Positions 46,462-55,576 of a stretch of 64,000 nucleotides of DNA are shown here, in pieces. A model generated the notes under the pieces. The model was not told the origin of the DNA and did not search any database. It worked only from the letters and a program-made list of their open reading frames with translations. This DNA is from Methylobacterium aquaticum (GTDB lineage: Bacteria > Pseudomonadota > Alphaproteobacteria > Rhizobiales > Beijerinckiaceae). Each line of letters begins with the position of its first letter. The stretch's first letter is position 1. Made by a program: the position numbers and the translations under genes. The stretch lies in NCBI RefSeq assembly GCF_016804325.1, contig NZ_CP043627.1, forward strand, positions 1,324,001-1,388,000, in the 5' to 3' direction.

Positions 46462-46545
46462 ACCATCGACGACGACAATCGACAGCGCCTCCATTCGGTT
46501 CTCGGCTACATCACGCCCGCGCAAGCCGATCGGAACGCAGGATAG
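46462..46545 (+). pseudogene. C-terminal end of an IS3-type transposase
   Basis: About 28 codons end DDDNRQRLHSVLGYITPAQA followed by a stop. This matches the C-terminus of IS3-family OrfB proteins (Y-N-x-x-R-x-H-S-x-L-G-Y-x-T-P). It directly follows the DDE_5 fragment, so two different IS remnants are stacked here. Confidence 0.55.
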
Positions 46546-46549
46546 ACCC

Positions 46550-46787
46550 CGTATTCGCAAAAACTGATAATAATTCGAATATTGAGAGCGATATGCTAGC
46601 GGAATTTATGGTATTTACATGATTTATTTCGTGCACCACATGCTTGGCAAGCTCTGATCATAATCAAATATTTATGACATATTCTATTCCACTGGAGAGA
46701 GGAGCCCCTTCCTGATTCCGAGTGAGATTCCCCCGGCAGCCTTCCCCCCCTCAAGCCCGGGTGCAGGTCTCCCCCGCCGGCGTGCTC
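46550..46787. other. Intergenic, AT-rich patch near 46556-46695
   Basis: A clearly AT-rich stretch of about 140 bases follows the IS remnants and then gives way to GC-rich sequence. No gene or RNA is recognised. It probably marks old mobile DNA. Confidence 0.4.
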
Positions 46788-46890
46788 AGCACACTTGCGT
46801 TGGCAGGCCAAACCACTTCGTCCGCCGAGGTTGTCGTTTTGTCGCAGATTTTTGCAGCAAAACCGGCAGCCACTTTTGCGAAATCTGCTT
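46788..46890 (-). repeat. Repeat family D, copy (inverted)
   Basis: Read on the minus strand it begins AGATTTCGCAAAAGTGGC and ends TTGGCCTGCCAACGCAAGTG. The exact shared block AAAAATCTGCGACAAAAC ties it to 32407-32510. Confidence 0.7.
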
Positions 46891-46981
46891 AGGACGACCG
46901 CAACGGTCGAGCACGACCACGCCCGGCCCATCTCCCCACCCCCGTTCGGCCTGGAGGCGGGCCGGCAACCGGGGAGGAACC

Positions 46982-47629
46982 ATGAGCGCCTTCTTCAGCG
47001 CGAGCCACCGCCGCCTGCAGGACGAGCACGGCACGCGCGCCCTCGCCGACCGGCTGGAGGCGCACGCCCGTGCCAGCTTCGAGCCGCCGGATCGCGACCT
47101 CATCCAGGCGGCCACGATGGTCTTCGTCAGCACCGTGGATGGAAGCGGGCAGCCCACCGTGTCGTACAAGGGCGGCGCGCCCGGCTTCATCCGGGTCACC
47201 GGACCGAACGAGCTGATCTTCCCGAGCTACGACGGAAACGGCATGTTCCTGTCGCTCGGCAATCTCGGCGAGAACCCGCGCATCGGACTGCTCTTCATCG
47301 ATTTCGAGCATCCGAACCGGCTGCGGGTCCACGGCAGGGCGGCGCTCGCCGACGATCCGGCCCTGCTCGGCCTCTATCCGGGGGCGGACCACGTCGTCCG
47401 GGTGACGGCCGAGCAGATCTTCGTGAATTGCGGCCGCTACATCCACCAGAGCGGCGGCGCAACGCTCTCGCCGCACCTGCCCGATGCATCGGGCCAGCAG
47501 CCCTTTCCGGCCTGGAAGCGCATCGACATCTTCGCGGGCGCCCTGCCGGAAGGCGACGACCGGGAGGTGGCCCGCAAGGGCGGGACGATCCCGCTCGACG
47601 CCTATCGCGGCGAGGCCGACCCGGCCTGA
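46982..47629 (+). CDS. Pyridoxamine 5'-phosphate oxidase-like flavin-binding protein
   Basis: This 215-residue protein has the PNPOx-like split-barrel fold (AATMVFVSTVDGSGQPTVSY; GFIRVTGPNELIFPSYDGNG; NPRIGLLFIDFEHPNRLRVH; GRAALADDP). The VSYKGGAPGF block and the C-terminal RYIHQSGG resemble the subgroup that binds FMN or haem rather than true PdxH. Substrate unknown. ATG 46982 follows GGGGAGGAACC. Confidence 0.85.
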   Translation: MSAFFSASHRRLQDEHGTRALADRLEAHARASFEPPDRDLIQAATMVFVSTVDGSGQPTVSYKGGAPGFIRVTGPNELIFPSYDGNGMFLSLGNLGENPRIGLLFIDFEHPNRLRVHGRAALADDPALLGLYPGADHVVRVTAEQIFVNCGRYIHQSGGATLSPHLPDASGQQPFPAWKRIDIFAGALPEGDDREVARKGGTIPLDAYRGEADPA

Positions 47630-47635
47630 TCGGCC

Positions 47636-48135
47636 TCACGCCCCGCCGACGACGCTGCCTCCGGCCTCGGCCAAAGCTCCCTCGCGCAGTTCGAGCGCGA
47701 GGAACCGCCCCGGATCGACCGGGCCCGGCAGGGTCAGCTTGCGCGGGGGCAGCACCCGGAAACCGAACCGGGCGTAGTAGGGCGCATCGCCGACCAGGAT
47801 GACGAGGCCGTGGCCTCCGGCCCGGGCGGCGTCGAGGGAGGCGCGCATCAAGGCACCGCCGATGCCGCGGCTGCCGAAGGCCGGATCGACCGTCAGGGGG
47901 CCGAGCACCAGGAGCGGGCTCGCGCCCGCCCGGGCCGGCGAAACCCGGATCGAGCCGACGAGCAGCGTGCCGACGAGCGCCGTGAACGAGAGGTCGGACA
48001 GATGGGCGACGCCCTCGCGCAGCCGGAAGGCGGTGCGGGCATAGCGCCCGGGCCGAAGGCGCGCTCGTGCAGGCGCTCGATGGCGTCGTGGTCGCGCGGG
48101 GTCTCGGGCCGGATGACGAGGGGAAGCGTGGTCAC
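47636..48135 (-). CDS. GNAT family N-acetyltransferase, frameshifted
   Basis: From ATG 48135 the protein reads MTTLPLVIRPETPRDHDAIE then LHERAFGPG. At about 48047-48052 (CCCGGG) the frame changes, and the match continues with RYARTAFRLREGVAHLSDLS, LLVGSIRVSPARAG, VLGPLTVDPAFGSRGIGGAL (the acetyl-CoA loop R-x-x-G-I-G) and ILVGDAPYYARFGFRVLPPR. One added G yields 166 residues, the usual size of YhbS-type acetyltransferases. Substrate unknown. It converges on the PNPOx-like gene. Confidence 0.85.
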
Positions 48136-48460
48136 GGGGGCACACTCGGGGCAGGGCGTCGGATGGGATGGGCGGATCGATCAGCCGATCCGTCGTCGCG
48201 CCTCTGCCCTCGGGGCCATCGCTCGTCTCCCGGCGGGCGCCTCGCCCGCGCCGGGCAAAGATCGCCCGCTGCGGGCGCCATAGCAGCGCCGGGCTGTGAG
48301 TGCAAACCGCCGGTGGCACGCCCCTCGCATCATCGGCGCATGCAGGCCCCTCATCTCAGGCCGCGGGCGCTCGGTCTCAGGCCGCGGGCGCTTGCCTTGA
48401 GGTCGGTCTTGCGGGTTAGCTGAGCGTGGAACGCCTCAAAGGTCCGGGAATGACGCCACA
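48136..48460. other. Intergenic region before the amino-acid ABC operon
   Basis: It contains a short direct duplication (TCAGGCCGCGGGCGCT, twice, about 48357-48391) and the end fragment of a repeat C-like sequence (CGGGAATGACG near 48445). No gene is supported. The promoter of the ABC operon should lie here. Confidence 0.4.
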
Positions 48461-49315
48461 ATGACGATCAGGTCTGCTTTCGCCCTCGCCCTGACCCTCG
48501 CCCTCGGCTCCGCCGGGGCGGCCCGGGCCGACGACGCGGTACCGGCGACGGTGAGGATCGCCACCGAGGGCGCCTACGCGCCCTACAACTTCACCAAGCC
48601 CGACGGCACCCTCGACGGCTACGAGATCGAGCTCGGCCGCGAGATCTGCGCCCGCGCCAAGCTGAAATGCGAGTTCGTGGCCCAGGACTGGGACGGCGTC
48701 GTGCCGGGCCTCAACGCCAAGAAGTTCGACGCCATCATGTCGGGCATGACCATCACCGACGCGCGGCTGAAGGTGGTGGACTTCACCAAGCCCTATAGCG
48801 GCGATTCCTCGGGCTTCGCGGTCGACCGCAACGGCCCGCTGGCCAAGCTCCCCCTCGACGGCCAGAAGTTCAGCCTGATGGACGAGGCCGAGGCGACGAA
48901 GGCCCTCGACGCGATCAAGCCGCTCCTCAAGGGCAAGACCGTCGGCGTCCAGGTCTCGACCATCCACGCCGCCTTCATGGACAAGTACCTCAAGGGCACC
49001 GTCGAGGTGCGCGAGTACAAGACCACCGAGCAGCACGACCTCGACCTCGCCGCCGGCCGCCTCGACGCGATCTTCGCCAACGACGCCCCCTTGCGGGCCA
49101 CCGCCGAGAAGCCGGAATTCGCCGATACGGTGAAGCTGGCCGGTCCCCGCTTCCGCGGCGGCATCCTCGGCCGCGGCGTGGCGATGGGCCTGCGCAAGGG
49201 CGAGACCAAGCTGAAGGCGCGGCTCGACGAGGGCATCGACGCGGTGATCGCCGACGGCACCCTGAAGAAGCTGTCGCTCAAGTGGTTCAAGGCCGACCTG
49301 ACCCCGCAGGGCTGA
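48461..49315 (+). CDS. ABC transporter substrate-binding protein for basic amino acids or opine-like compounds
   Basis: This 284-residue periplasmic protein has a Sec signal (MTIRSAFALALTLALGSAGA, cleaved near ARA-DD). The SBP_bac_3 fold begins VRIATEGAYAPYNFTKPDGT, LDGYEIELGREICARAKLKC and the WDGVVPGLNAKKFDAIMSGM block, the signature of the HisJ/OccT/ArtJ group. Arg/Asp residues at the expected carboxyl-binding positions (AIMSGMTITDARLKVVDFT) are present. It leads an operon with two permeases and an ATPase. The ligand is likely arginine, lysine, histidine or an opine. Confidence 0.92.
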   Translation: MTIRSAFALALTLALGSAGAARADDAVPATVRIATEGAYAPYNFTKPDGTLDGYEIELGREICARAKLKCEFVAQDWDGVVPGLNAKKFDAIMSGMTITDARLKVVDFTKPYSGDSSGFAVDRNGPLAKLPLDGQKFSLMDEAEATKALDAIKPLLKGKTVGVQVSTIHAAFMDKYLKGTVEVREYKTTEQHDLDLAAGRLDAIFANDAPLRATAEKPEFADTVKLAGPRFRGGILGRGVAMGLRKGETKLKARLDEGIDAVIADGTLKKLSLKWFKADLTPQG

Positions 49316-49346
49316 TGGCAAACGAGCGAAAGGGGGCCGGATCCGC

Positions 49347-50051
49347 GTGAGTGCCTTCACCCTTCTCGGCTTCGGCCCCGGCGGCTGGGGCGGCGCGCTG
49401 CTGCTCGCCGCCGGCACTACGCTGGCGCTGGCCCTGTGCGGCTTCCTCCTCGGGGCCGTGCTCGGGGGCCTGGCGGCCAGCGCCAAGCTCTCCGGCCTCC
49501 TGCCCCTGCGGCTTGCCGCCGACGGCTACACCACGCTGCTCCGCGGCGTGCCCGACCTGCTGGTGATCTACCTCCTGTACTTTGGCGGCAGCGCGGCGCT
49601 CGGCAGCATCGCAGGGTTGTTCGGCGTCACCGGCTTCGTCGGGGTGCCGGCCTTCGCGGTCGGCGTCGCGGCGCTCGGGATCATCTCGGGCGCCTATCAG
49701 GCCGAGGTGTTTCGCGGCGCCTACCTCGCCCTCGACCGCGGGCAGATCGAGGCCGCCCGGGCGGTGGGCATGCATCGCGGGCTGATCCTGCGCCGGGTCG
49801 TGGCACCGCTGGTCGCCCGCGACGCCCTCCCCGGCCTCGGCAACGTCTGGCAGATCCTGCTCAAGGATTCGGCGCTGGTTTCGGTGACGGGCCTCGTCGA
49901 GCTGCTGCGCCAGGCCCAGGTCGGCGCCGGCTCCACCCGCCAGCCCTTCACCTTCTACCTTGCGGCCGGCGCCCTCTACCTCGCCATCACCTCGCTCTCG
50001 ACCTGGGGTTTTTCGCGGGCCGAGGCCCATGCCCGCCGGGGGACCCGATGA
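49347..50051 (+). CDS. ABC amino-acid permease (HisQ/OccQ-like)
   Basis: This 234-residue membrane protein starts at GTG 49347. The permease loop that docks the ATPase is visible as EAARAVGMHRGLILRRVVAP. TLLRGVPDLLVIYLLYFGGS is the N-terminal hallmark of HisM/Q-type subunits. Five helices are predicted. It overlaps the next permease gene by four bases. Confidence 0.9.
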   Translation: MSAFTLLGFGPGGWGGALLLAAGTTLALALCGFLLGAVLGGLAASAKLSGLLPLRLAADGYTTLLRGVPDLLVIYLLYFGGSAALGSIAGLFGVTGFVGVPAFAVGVAALGIISGAYQAEVFRGAYLALDRGQIEAARAVGMHRGLILRRVVAPLVARDALPGLGNVWQILLKDSALVSVTGLVELLRQAQVGAGSTRQPFTFYLAAGALYLAITSLSTWGFSRAEAHARRGTR

Positions 50052-50758
50052 TCGACGTCGCGTTCCTCGACTCCACCATCCGCTCCCTGCTCGGCGGCGT
50101 GCCCCTCACCCTGAGCCTCACCGCCGGCTCGGTCGCGCTCGGCGGTGGGCTGGCCGCTCTTGCGGCCTGGGGCCGGCTCTCGAGCGTCGCGCCGGCGGAC
50201 TGGCTCGCCCGCCTCTACATCTTCGTGTTCCGCGGCACGCCGCTGCTCGTGCAGATCTTCCTGATCTATTACGGGCTCGGCCAGTTCCGCCCGACCCTCC
50301 AGGCCTGGGGCCTGTGGACCTTCTTCCGCGAGCCGTACTGGTGCGCGCTGCTGGCTCTGGCGCTGAATACGGGCGCCTACACGGCCGAGATCTTCCGGGG
50401 TGCCGTCCTGTCGGTGCCCTACGGGGCGCTCGTGGCAGGCCGGGCCTGCGGCATGCCGCGTCTCCTGCTGTTTCGCCGGGTCACCCTGCCGCTCGCCACC
50501 CGCCAGGCCCTGCCGGCCTACGGCAACGAGGTGATCTCGGTTGTCAAGGCGACCTCGCTGGCCTCCACCATCACGCTGATGGAGATCACCGGCATCGCCC
50601 AGAAGCTGATCGCCCAGAGCTTCCGGGCGCTGGAGGTCTTCGTCTGCGCCGGCGCCTTCTACCTCGCCCTCACCTTCATGATCATCGGGCTTCTGCGGCT
50701 CGCCGAGGCCCGGCTGTCGCCGGACCTGCGCCCGCGCCCGGTGGCCCGCCCCGCCTGA
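50048..50758 (+). CDS. ABC amino-acid permease (HisM/OccM-like)
   Basis: This 236-residue membrane protein has IFVFRGTPLLVQIFLIYYGL near residue 57 and the ATPase-docking loop AGRACGMPRLLLFRRVTLPL. It pairs with the preceding permease to form the heterodimeric channel. ATG 50048 overlaps the upstream stop (ATGA). Confidence 0.9.
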   Translation: MIDVAFLDSTIRSLLGGVPLTLSLTAGSVALGGGLAALAAWGRLSSVAPADWLARLYIFVFRGTPLLVQIFLIYYGLGQFRPTLQAWGLWTFFREPYWCALLALALNTGAYTAEIFRGAVLSVPYGALVAGRACGMPRLLLFRRVTLPLATRQALPAYGNEVISVVKATSLASTITLMEITGIAQKLIAQSFRALEVFVCAGAFYLALTFMIIGLLRLAEARLSPDLRPRPVARPA

Positions 50759-50772
50759 TCCTGGAACCCGCC

Positions 50773-51555
50773 ATGCTGGCCCCCTCGCCCACCCGCCCCG
50801 AGGCCGTCGCGGTCCGCGACCTGCACAAGCATTTCGGACAGCTGGAGGTCCTGCGCGGCGTCTCGCTCTCGGCCCGCGAGGGCGAGGTGGTAGCGATCCT
50901 CGGCTCGTCCGGCTCCGGCAAGTCGACGCTGCTGCGCTGCATCAACCTGCTGGAGGTGCCGGAGGCCGGGGAGGTCGTGGTCGGCGACGAGGCGGTGGCC
51001 TGGCGCCCGCGCCGGGGCGGCCGGGTGCCGGCGGATACGAGGCAGGTCGACCGCATCCGCGCCCGGGTCGGCATGGTGTTCCAGAGCTTCAACCTCTGGT
51101 CCCACCGCACGGTGCTGGAGAACGTGATCGAGGCGCCGGTCCACGTGCTGGGGCGCCAGAAAGCCGACTGCATCGCCGAGGCCGAGGGGCTGCTCGCCAA
51201 GGTCGGCATCGCCGACAAGCGCGACCATTACCCGGCCCATCTCTCCGGCGGCCAGCAGCAGCGCGCCGCCATCGCCCGGGCGCTCGCGATGCATCCCCGC
51301 GTCCTGCTCTTCGACGAGCCGACCTCCGCCCTCGACCCCGAGCGCGTCGCCGAGGTGCTGCGGGTGATGCGGGCGCTCGCCGAGGAGGGCCGCACCATGC
51401 TCGTCGTCACCCACGAGATGGCGTTCGCCCGCGACGTCGCCCACCGGGTGGTCTTCCTGCACGAGGGCAGGATCCTGGAGGACGGCCCGTCCGAGCAGGT
51501 ATTCTCCGCGCCGACATCGGAGCGGTTCCGGCAGTTCCTGGCGCGGGGGGAGTGA
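50773..51555 (+). CDS. ABC amino-acid transporter ATP-binding protein (HisP/OccP-like)
   Basis: This 260-residue ATPase has Walker A GSSGSGKST, the Q-loop in VGMVFQSFNLWSHRTVLEN, signature LSGGQQQRAAIARALAM, Walker B VLLFDEPTSALDPE and the H-loop VVTHEMAFARDV. It completes the four-gene importer with the binding protein and two permeases. It starts 14 bp after the second permease. Confidence 0.93.
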   Translation: MLAPSPTRPEAVAVRDLHKHFGQLEVLRGVSLSAREGEVVAILGSSGSGKSTLLRCINLLEVPEAGEVVVGDEAVAWRPRRGGRVPADTRQVDRIRARVGMVFQSFNLWSHRTVLENVIEAPVHVLGRQKADCIAEAEGLLAKVGIADKRDHYPAHLSGGQQQRAAIARALAMHPRVLLFDEPTSALDPERVAEVLRVMRALAEEGRTMLVVTHEMAFARDVAHRVVFLHEGRILEDGPSEQVFSAPTSERFRQFLARGE

Positions 51556-51696
51556 GGCTCGCACATTCTCCGACGAAGCGGATGCCGGTTCGTCGTGGGA
51601 ATTGCGGCAAGATGAAAGGCCGGGAGAGCGTCGCGACGGGCGGCGCCGGCTTTCCGCATCACGGGCCGGCGCCGCCCTCATCCCGGGCCTGTCTCG

Positions 51697-51816
51697 ACGG
51701 CCCAGGATGCCGACGCATCGGGCCGTCGACCCATCTCGGGTTTTCGAGGCCGAGCCAGGGGCTCGACGGCAATTCGAGGGCGGAACCCAGGGTTGTTTCC
51801 GACGATCCTCGGTATT
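51697..51816 (-). repeat. Palindromic repeat family B, diverged copy 4
   Basis: The plus strand shows CGACCCATCTCGGGTTTTCG, AGGGGCTCGACGGCAATTCG and the end CGATCCTCGGTAT. These are GC-shifted counterparts of the inverted family B blocks. Its right end lies at the stop codon of the betaine-binding protein gene (TAA on the minus strand at 51815-51817). Confidence 0.65.
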
Positions 51817-52651
51817 ACTTCACCCAGCCATCCACCGTCGCCCGGTTGGCCTTGATCCACTTGGCGGCGGTCTCGGCGGGCTTGACGCCCCTCTCCTCGT
51901 TCTCCGCCATCATGGCTTCCTCGTCCTTGATGTTGAGCTTGAACTTCTTGAGGATGCCGTAGACCTCCGGCATGTCCTCTTTCAAACCCTTGCGGGCGAG
52001 GGTGTTCACGGTCTCGTCGTCGCCGAAGGCCTTCTTCGGGTCGGCGAGGTACTTCAGCTCGTAGCGCGCGAACATCCAGTGCGGCGTCCAGGCGGTGACG
52101 ACGACGTCCTTCTTCTGGCGGATCGCGTCCTTGAGCGCGCTGGTCATCGTCGCGTCGCTGCCATCGACGAGCTTGACCGGGAGGCCGTAGGCCTTGATCG
52201 CCGCCTCCGAGGTCTTCATCACGCCGGCGCCGGGATCGATGCCGATCACCTTGCCCTCGACCTCCGCGGACTTGGTCTTCAGGTCCTCGATCGAGTTGAG
52301 CTTCGAGTAGGCCGGCACGGCCCAGCCGATCTTGGCGCCGGTGACGTTCGGTCCGATCAGCTCGAGGCGGTTCTTCAGCTTCTCGTAATAGGCGGCCTGG
52401 GTCAGCGGCAGCCAGGCGGCGACGCTCGCATCGGCGTCGCCCGTCGCCACCGCCTGCCACATCGCCGCCGCGGCGAGCGGGATCGCCTTCACCTCGTAAC
52501 CCTTCTCCTCCAGCACCTGCTTGAGGATGTTGGTCGCCACGACCGCGTCGCTCCACTCGACATAGGCGATCCGCACCTGCTTGCCGGCCGCCTCGGCCGG
52601 GTTCTGGGCGAAGGCGAGGCAGAGGATGACGCCGAGGGCTGTCGCGCGCAT
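51815..52651 (-). CDS. Glycine betaine/choline-type ABC substrate-binding protein
   Basis: This 278-residue protein has a signal peptide (MRATALGVILCLAFAQNPAE) and an OpuAC/ProX fold: VRIAYVEWSDAVVATNILKQ, ASVAAWLPLTQAAYYEK, KVIGIDPGAGVMKTSEAAIK, VVTAWTPHWMFARYELKYL and a C-terminal FKLNIKDEEAMMAENEERG. Tryptophans that form an aromatic cage for quaternary amines are in VEWSD, AWLPL and AWTPHWMF. It is the last gene of a three-gene leftward operon. Confidence 0.92.
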   Translation of the reverse strand: MRATALGVILCLAFAQNPAEAAGKQVRIAYVEWSDAVVATNILKQVLEEKGYEVKAIPLAAAAMWQAVATGDADASVAAWLPLTQAAYYEKLKNRLELIGPNVTGAKIGWAVPAYSKLNSIEDLKTKSAEVEGKVIGIDPGAGVMKTSEAAIKAYGLPVKLVDGSDATMTSALKDAIRQKKDVVVTAWTPHWMFARYELKYLADPKKAFGDDETVNTLARKGLKEDMPEVYGILKKFKLNIKDEEAMMAENEERGVKPAETAAKWIKANRATVDGWVK

Positions 52652-52767
52652 GGTCAGATCGATCCGAAGGCTGGTGGAACGGAAAGGGGCTTCACTCTGC
52701 CGCGACGCCCAGGGGCGCCGGGAACCAGTCAGGGATCCGCCCGCCGGAGCGGGCGGCTCGTGGGGTT

Positions 52768-53619
52768 TCAGGCGGTGCCGTGCGGCCGGGCACGGGCGGC
52801 GAGCGCCTGAGTCGAGCGGTCGAGGATGACCGCCAGGATCACGATGCCGATGCCGGCCTCGAACCCGGCTCCAGCCTCGAGCCGCTGGATCGATTGCCAC
52901 ACCGCCCGGCCGAGGCCGCCGGCCCCGATCATCGCGGCGATGACCACCATCGAGAGGGCGAGCATCATCGTCTGGTTGACGCCGGCCATGATGGTCGGCA
53001 GCGCGAGCGGCAGCTGCACCTTGAACAGCTTCTGGGTGGTCGAGCCGCCGAAGGCGTCGGACGCCTCGACGAGTTCGGAGGGCACGTTGCGGATGCCGAG
53101 CGCCGTCAGACGGATCACCGGCGGCACCGAGAACACGATGGTGGCAAAGCACGCCGACACGGCACCGAGGCCGAAGAAGGGAAGCGCCGGGATCAGGTAC
53201 ACGAAGCTCGGCAGCGTCTGCATCATGTCGAGGATCGGCGAGAAGGTCCGCCAGGCGCGCTGGCTCAGGGCGAACCAGATCCCGACCGGAATGCCGATCA
53301 CCAGGGCGGTGACGGTCGACAGGATGACGAGGACCAGGGTCTCGACCGTCGCCTGCCACAGCCGCAGGTCCCACAGGAACAGGAGGCCGAACAAGGTCAG
53401 CAGCCCGACGCGGCGCCCGCCGATCTTGTAGGTGCCGAAGGCGGCCAGCGCGATGAAGAGCCAGGGCGGAACCGCGACGAGCGCCGTGGTCAGCACGTCG
53501 ATCCAGTCGGAGACCGTGCGGCTGACCGCGCGGGTCAGCCAAGCGCCATGGTCGGTGAGCCAGTCGAGGCCTCGGTCGCTGAGCGTGTCGAGGGGGAATT
53601 TTGGGACGCTCCAGTCCAT
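52768..53619 (-). CDS. Glycine betaine/proline-type ABC permease (ProW/OpuAB-like)
   Basis: This 283-residue protein has six or seven helices. ATG 53619 gives MDWSVPKFPLDTLSDRGLDW. Family blocks LDMMQTLPSFVYLIPALPFF, FGLGAVSACFATIVFSVPPV and the docking loop EASDAFGGSTTQKLFKVQLP are clear, followed by MAGVNQTMMLALSMVVIAAM. Its start lies inside the 3' end of the ATPase gene, an overlap of about 85 bp that is unusually long. Confidence 0.92.
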   Translation of the reverse strand: MDWSVPKFPLDTLSDRGLDWLTDHGAWLTRAVSRTVSDWIDVLTTALVAVPPWLFIALAAFGTYKIGGRRVGLLTLFGLLFLWDLRLWQATVETLVLVILSTVTALVIGIPVGIWFALSQRAWRTFSPILDMMQTLPSFVYLIPALPFFGLGAVSACFATIVFSVPPVIRLTALGIRNVPSELVEASDAFGGSTTQKLFKVQLPLALPTIMAGVNQTMMLALSMVVIAAMIGAGGLGRAVWQSIQRLEAGAGFEAGIGIVILAVILDRSTQALAARARPHGTA

Positions 53620-54841
53620 CGCTCCGCTCCTGCCGGCTTGGGGATTGTCGGGATTTCGGTGGGGTGCAGGTCGGGGCGGGCGGCGAGCGCCCGCACCACG
53701 TCCCGGCTGGTGATGCCGCCGATCAGGCGCCCGTCCGGATCGACCACGGCGACGCAGCCCTCGGCCGCGACCCGGGCCAGGAGCCCGTCGAGGCGAAGGT
53801 CCGCTCCGACGGCCTCGGCGCCCCGGTCGAGGAGGCCGGCGACGGTCTCGCCCGGGCGGGCGCCGGCGAGCGCGCCGGCGCGCAGGCGGCCGACGAAGCG
53901 GCGGTCGCCGTCGGCCACGAGCCAGGCGTCGCCGCCCTCCCCGCCACCCGCTCCCGCGCCTCGGCGACGGTGAGGGTGGGCGCGAGCACCGGCGCGGCCC
54001 GATCCGCCACGTGCCCCGCCCGCATCACCGCCACGAGGTCGATATGCTCGACGAACCGGGCGACGTACTCGGTCGCCGGGCGCGCCACGATGTCCTCGGG
54101 CTGGCCGATCTGCACGACCTCGCCGTCCTTCATCAGGACGATGCGGCCGCCGAGCGCCACCGCCTCGTCGAGATCGTGGGAGACGAAGACGATGGTCTTC
54201 TTCAGCTTGCGCTGGAGGTCGCGCAGCTCGGATTGCATGTCGCGGCGGATCAGCGGGTCGAGGGCGCTGAACGCCTCGTCCATCAGCAGGATGTCGGCAT
54301 CCGCCGCCAGCGCCCGCGCCAGCCCGGCCCGCTGCTGCATGCCGCCGGACAATTCATGCGGATACTTGGCGTGCCAGCCCTTGAGGCCGACGAGCTCGAT
54401 CGCCTGCATGGCGGCCTCGGTCCGGCGCGCCACCGGCACGTTCTTCAGTTCGAGGCCGAACGACACGTTGGACAGGATCGTCCGGTTCGGCAGCAGCGCG
54501 AAGTGCTGGAACACCATGCCGAAGGTCTTCTGCCGGAACGCCAGCAGGTCCTTGCGGCCGAGCTTCGTCACGTCCACGTCGCCGACGCGGATGCTGCCGC
54601 AGCTCGGCTCCACCAGCCGGTTCATGCAGCGCAGGAGCGTCGACTTGCCCGAGCCCGACAGGCCCATCAAGGTCAGGATCTCGCCCTCGACGATGTCGAA
54701 AGAGATGTCGCACAGGCCGACCACCGCACCGCAGGCCGCCGCGATCTCGGCCTTGCGCTTGCCCTGCGCGATGAGACCGACCGCCTCGGCCTGCTTATGG
54801 CCGAAGATCTTGCTGACTCCCTCCAAAACGATGTGGCTCAT
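53535..54841 (-). CDS. Glycine betaine-type ABC ATP-binding protein with CBS domains (ProV/OpuAA-like), frameshifted
   Basis: From ATG 54841 the ATPase shows LMGLSGSGKSTLLRCMNRLV, VFQHFALLPNRTILSNVSFG, LSGGMQQRAGLARALAADAD, ILLMDEAFSALDPL and FVSHDLDEAVALGGRI. At about 53940 (CTCCCCGCC on the plus strand) the frame breaks. The second CBS motif lies in the other frame (DGLLARVAAEGCVAVVDPDG; RLIGGITSRDVVRALAARPD). One added base restores about 435 residues. CBS domains in this family sense ionic strength. The C-terminal tail reads into the permease gene (85 bp overlap), so the true end may differ. Confidence 0.88.
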
Positions 54842-55129
54842 GGCTCATGACCCCTTTGGAGCAGCGTGCTTCGCCGATCGATACTGGAAAGAACCGAAGG
54901 CCTTTACCTTGTATTATGAAAAATTAGCTGGCGCAGGCCCCGCAGCTTGTCCGGCTGCGACATTTTTTGCCGCGAAGGCGACACAGGCGAGTTTCCCCTG
55001 GAAGAATCAGTTGGTGCAGCGCAGCATTGCCGCGGGTTTCGTCATGTTGCGGGAAGAATCCGCACAGGATGAGCACATGATGTGCAGCGCAATCAAGGCT
55101 CCGCATCCGGCCTCTGCACGATGCCCCTG
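54842..55129. other. Intergenic upstream of the betaine-type operon
   Basis: About 290 bases of moderate GC lie between the ATPase start and repeat A copy 3. The leftward operon promoter should be here. No gene is supported. Confidence 0.4.
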
Positions 55130-55348
55130 AGAGCCTGTTTGATTGACTCAAGCACTTACTCCCACACACGACCTCATCCTGAGGTGTCAGTCGATTGAAA
55201 ATCGGCTGACCTCGAAGGAGGGCTCCAGGGATCGCGAAGACTTCTGGAGCCCTCCTTCGAGGCTCCTTTCAGTCGCACCTCAGGATGAGGTCGCAAGAGG
55301 GATGATAAAGTTCGTTGCAGCTAAATTTTCGCAAGTCAAACAGGCACT
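55130..55348 (+). repeat. MITE-like element A, copy 3 (219 bp, diverged)
   Basis: Imperfect terminal inverted repeats (AGAGCCTGTTTGA at left, TCAAACAGGCACT at right) enclose the CCTCATCCTGAGGTG / CACCTCAGGATGAGG palindrome and the CTCGAAGGAGGGCTCC hairpin. The subterminal sequence differs from copies 1 and 2, so it is an older or distinct subtype. Confidence 0.8.
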
Positions 55349-55469
55349 GAGTCAGGCCGGCGGGGGCCGGTCCGACCATTCTCGCCGATCGCGTGTGAGA
55401 TAGCAGGCGATATCGCACCTTTGCACCTCCGAGCCTGGTCGACTTTCTCGACAATCTTCACGCCCTCCT

Positions 55470-55508
55470 CGTCATTCCGGGCTCCGCTTTCGCGGCCCCG
55501 GAATGACG
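55470..55508. repeat. Palindromic repeat family C, minimal copy
   Basis: CGTCATTCCGGGCTCCGC followed by TTTCGCGGCCCCGGAATGACG forms a single short hairpin with the same outer arms as the long copy at 36408-36547. It lies about 70 bp from the end of the XRE regulator gene and could act as its terminator. Confidence 0.75.
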
Positions 55509-55576
55509 CGGTGTGTTCGAGATCTGTGGAGGCCGATCGGACAGTCCGCGAGACGGAACCCACGGAATGGGCGGCC

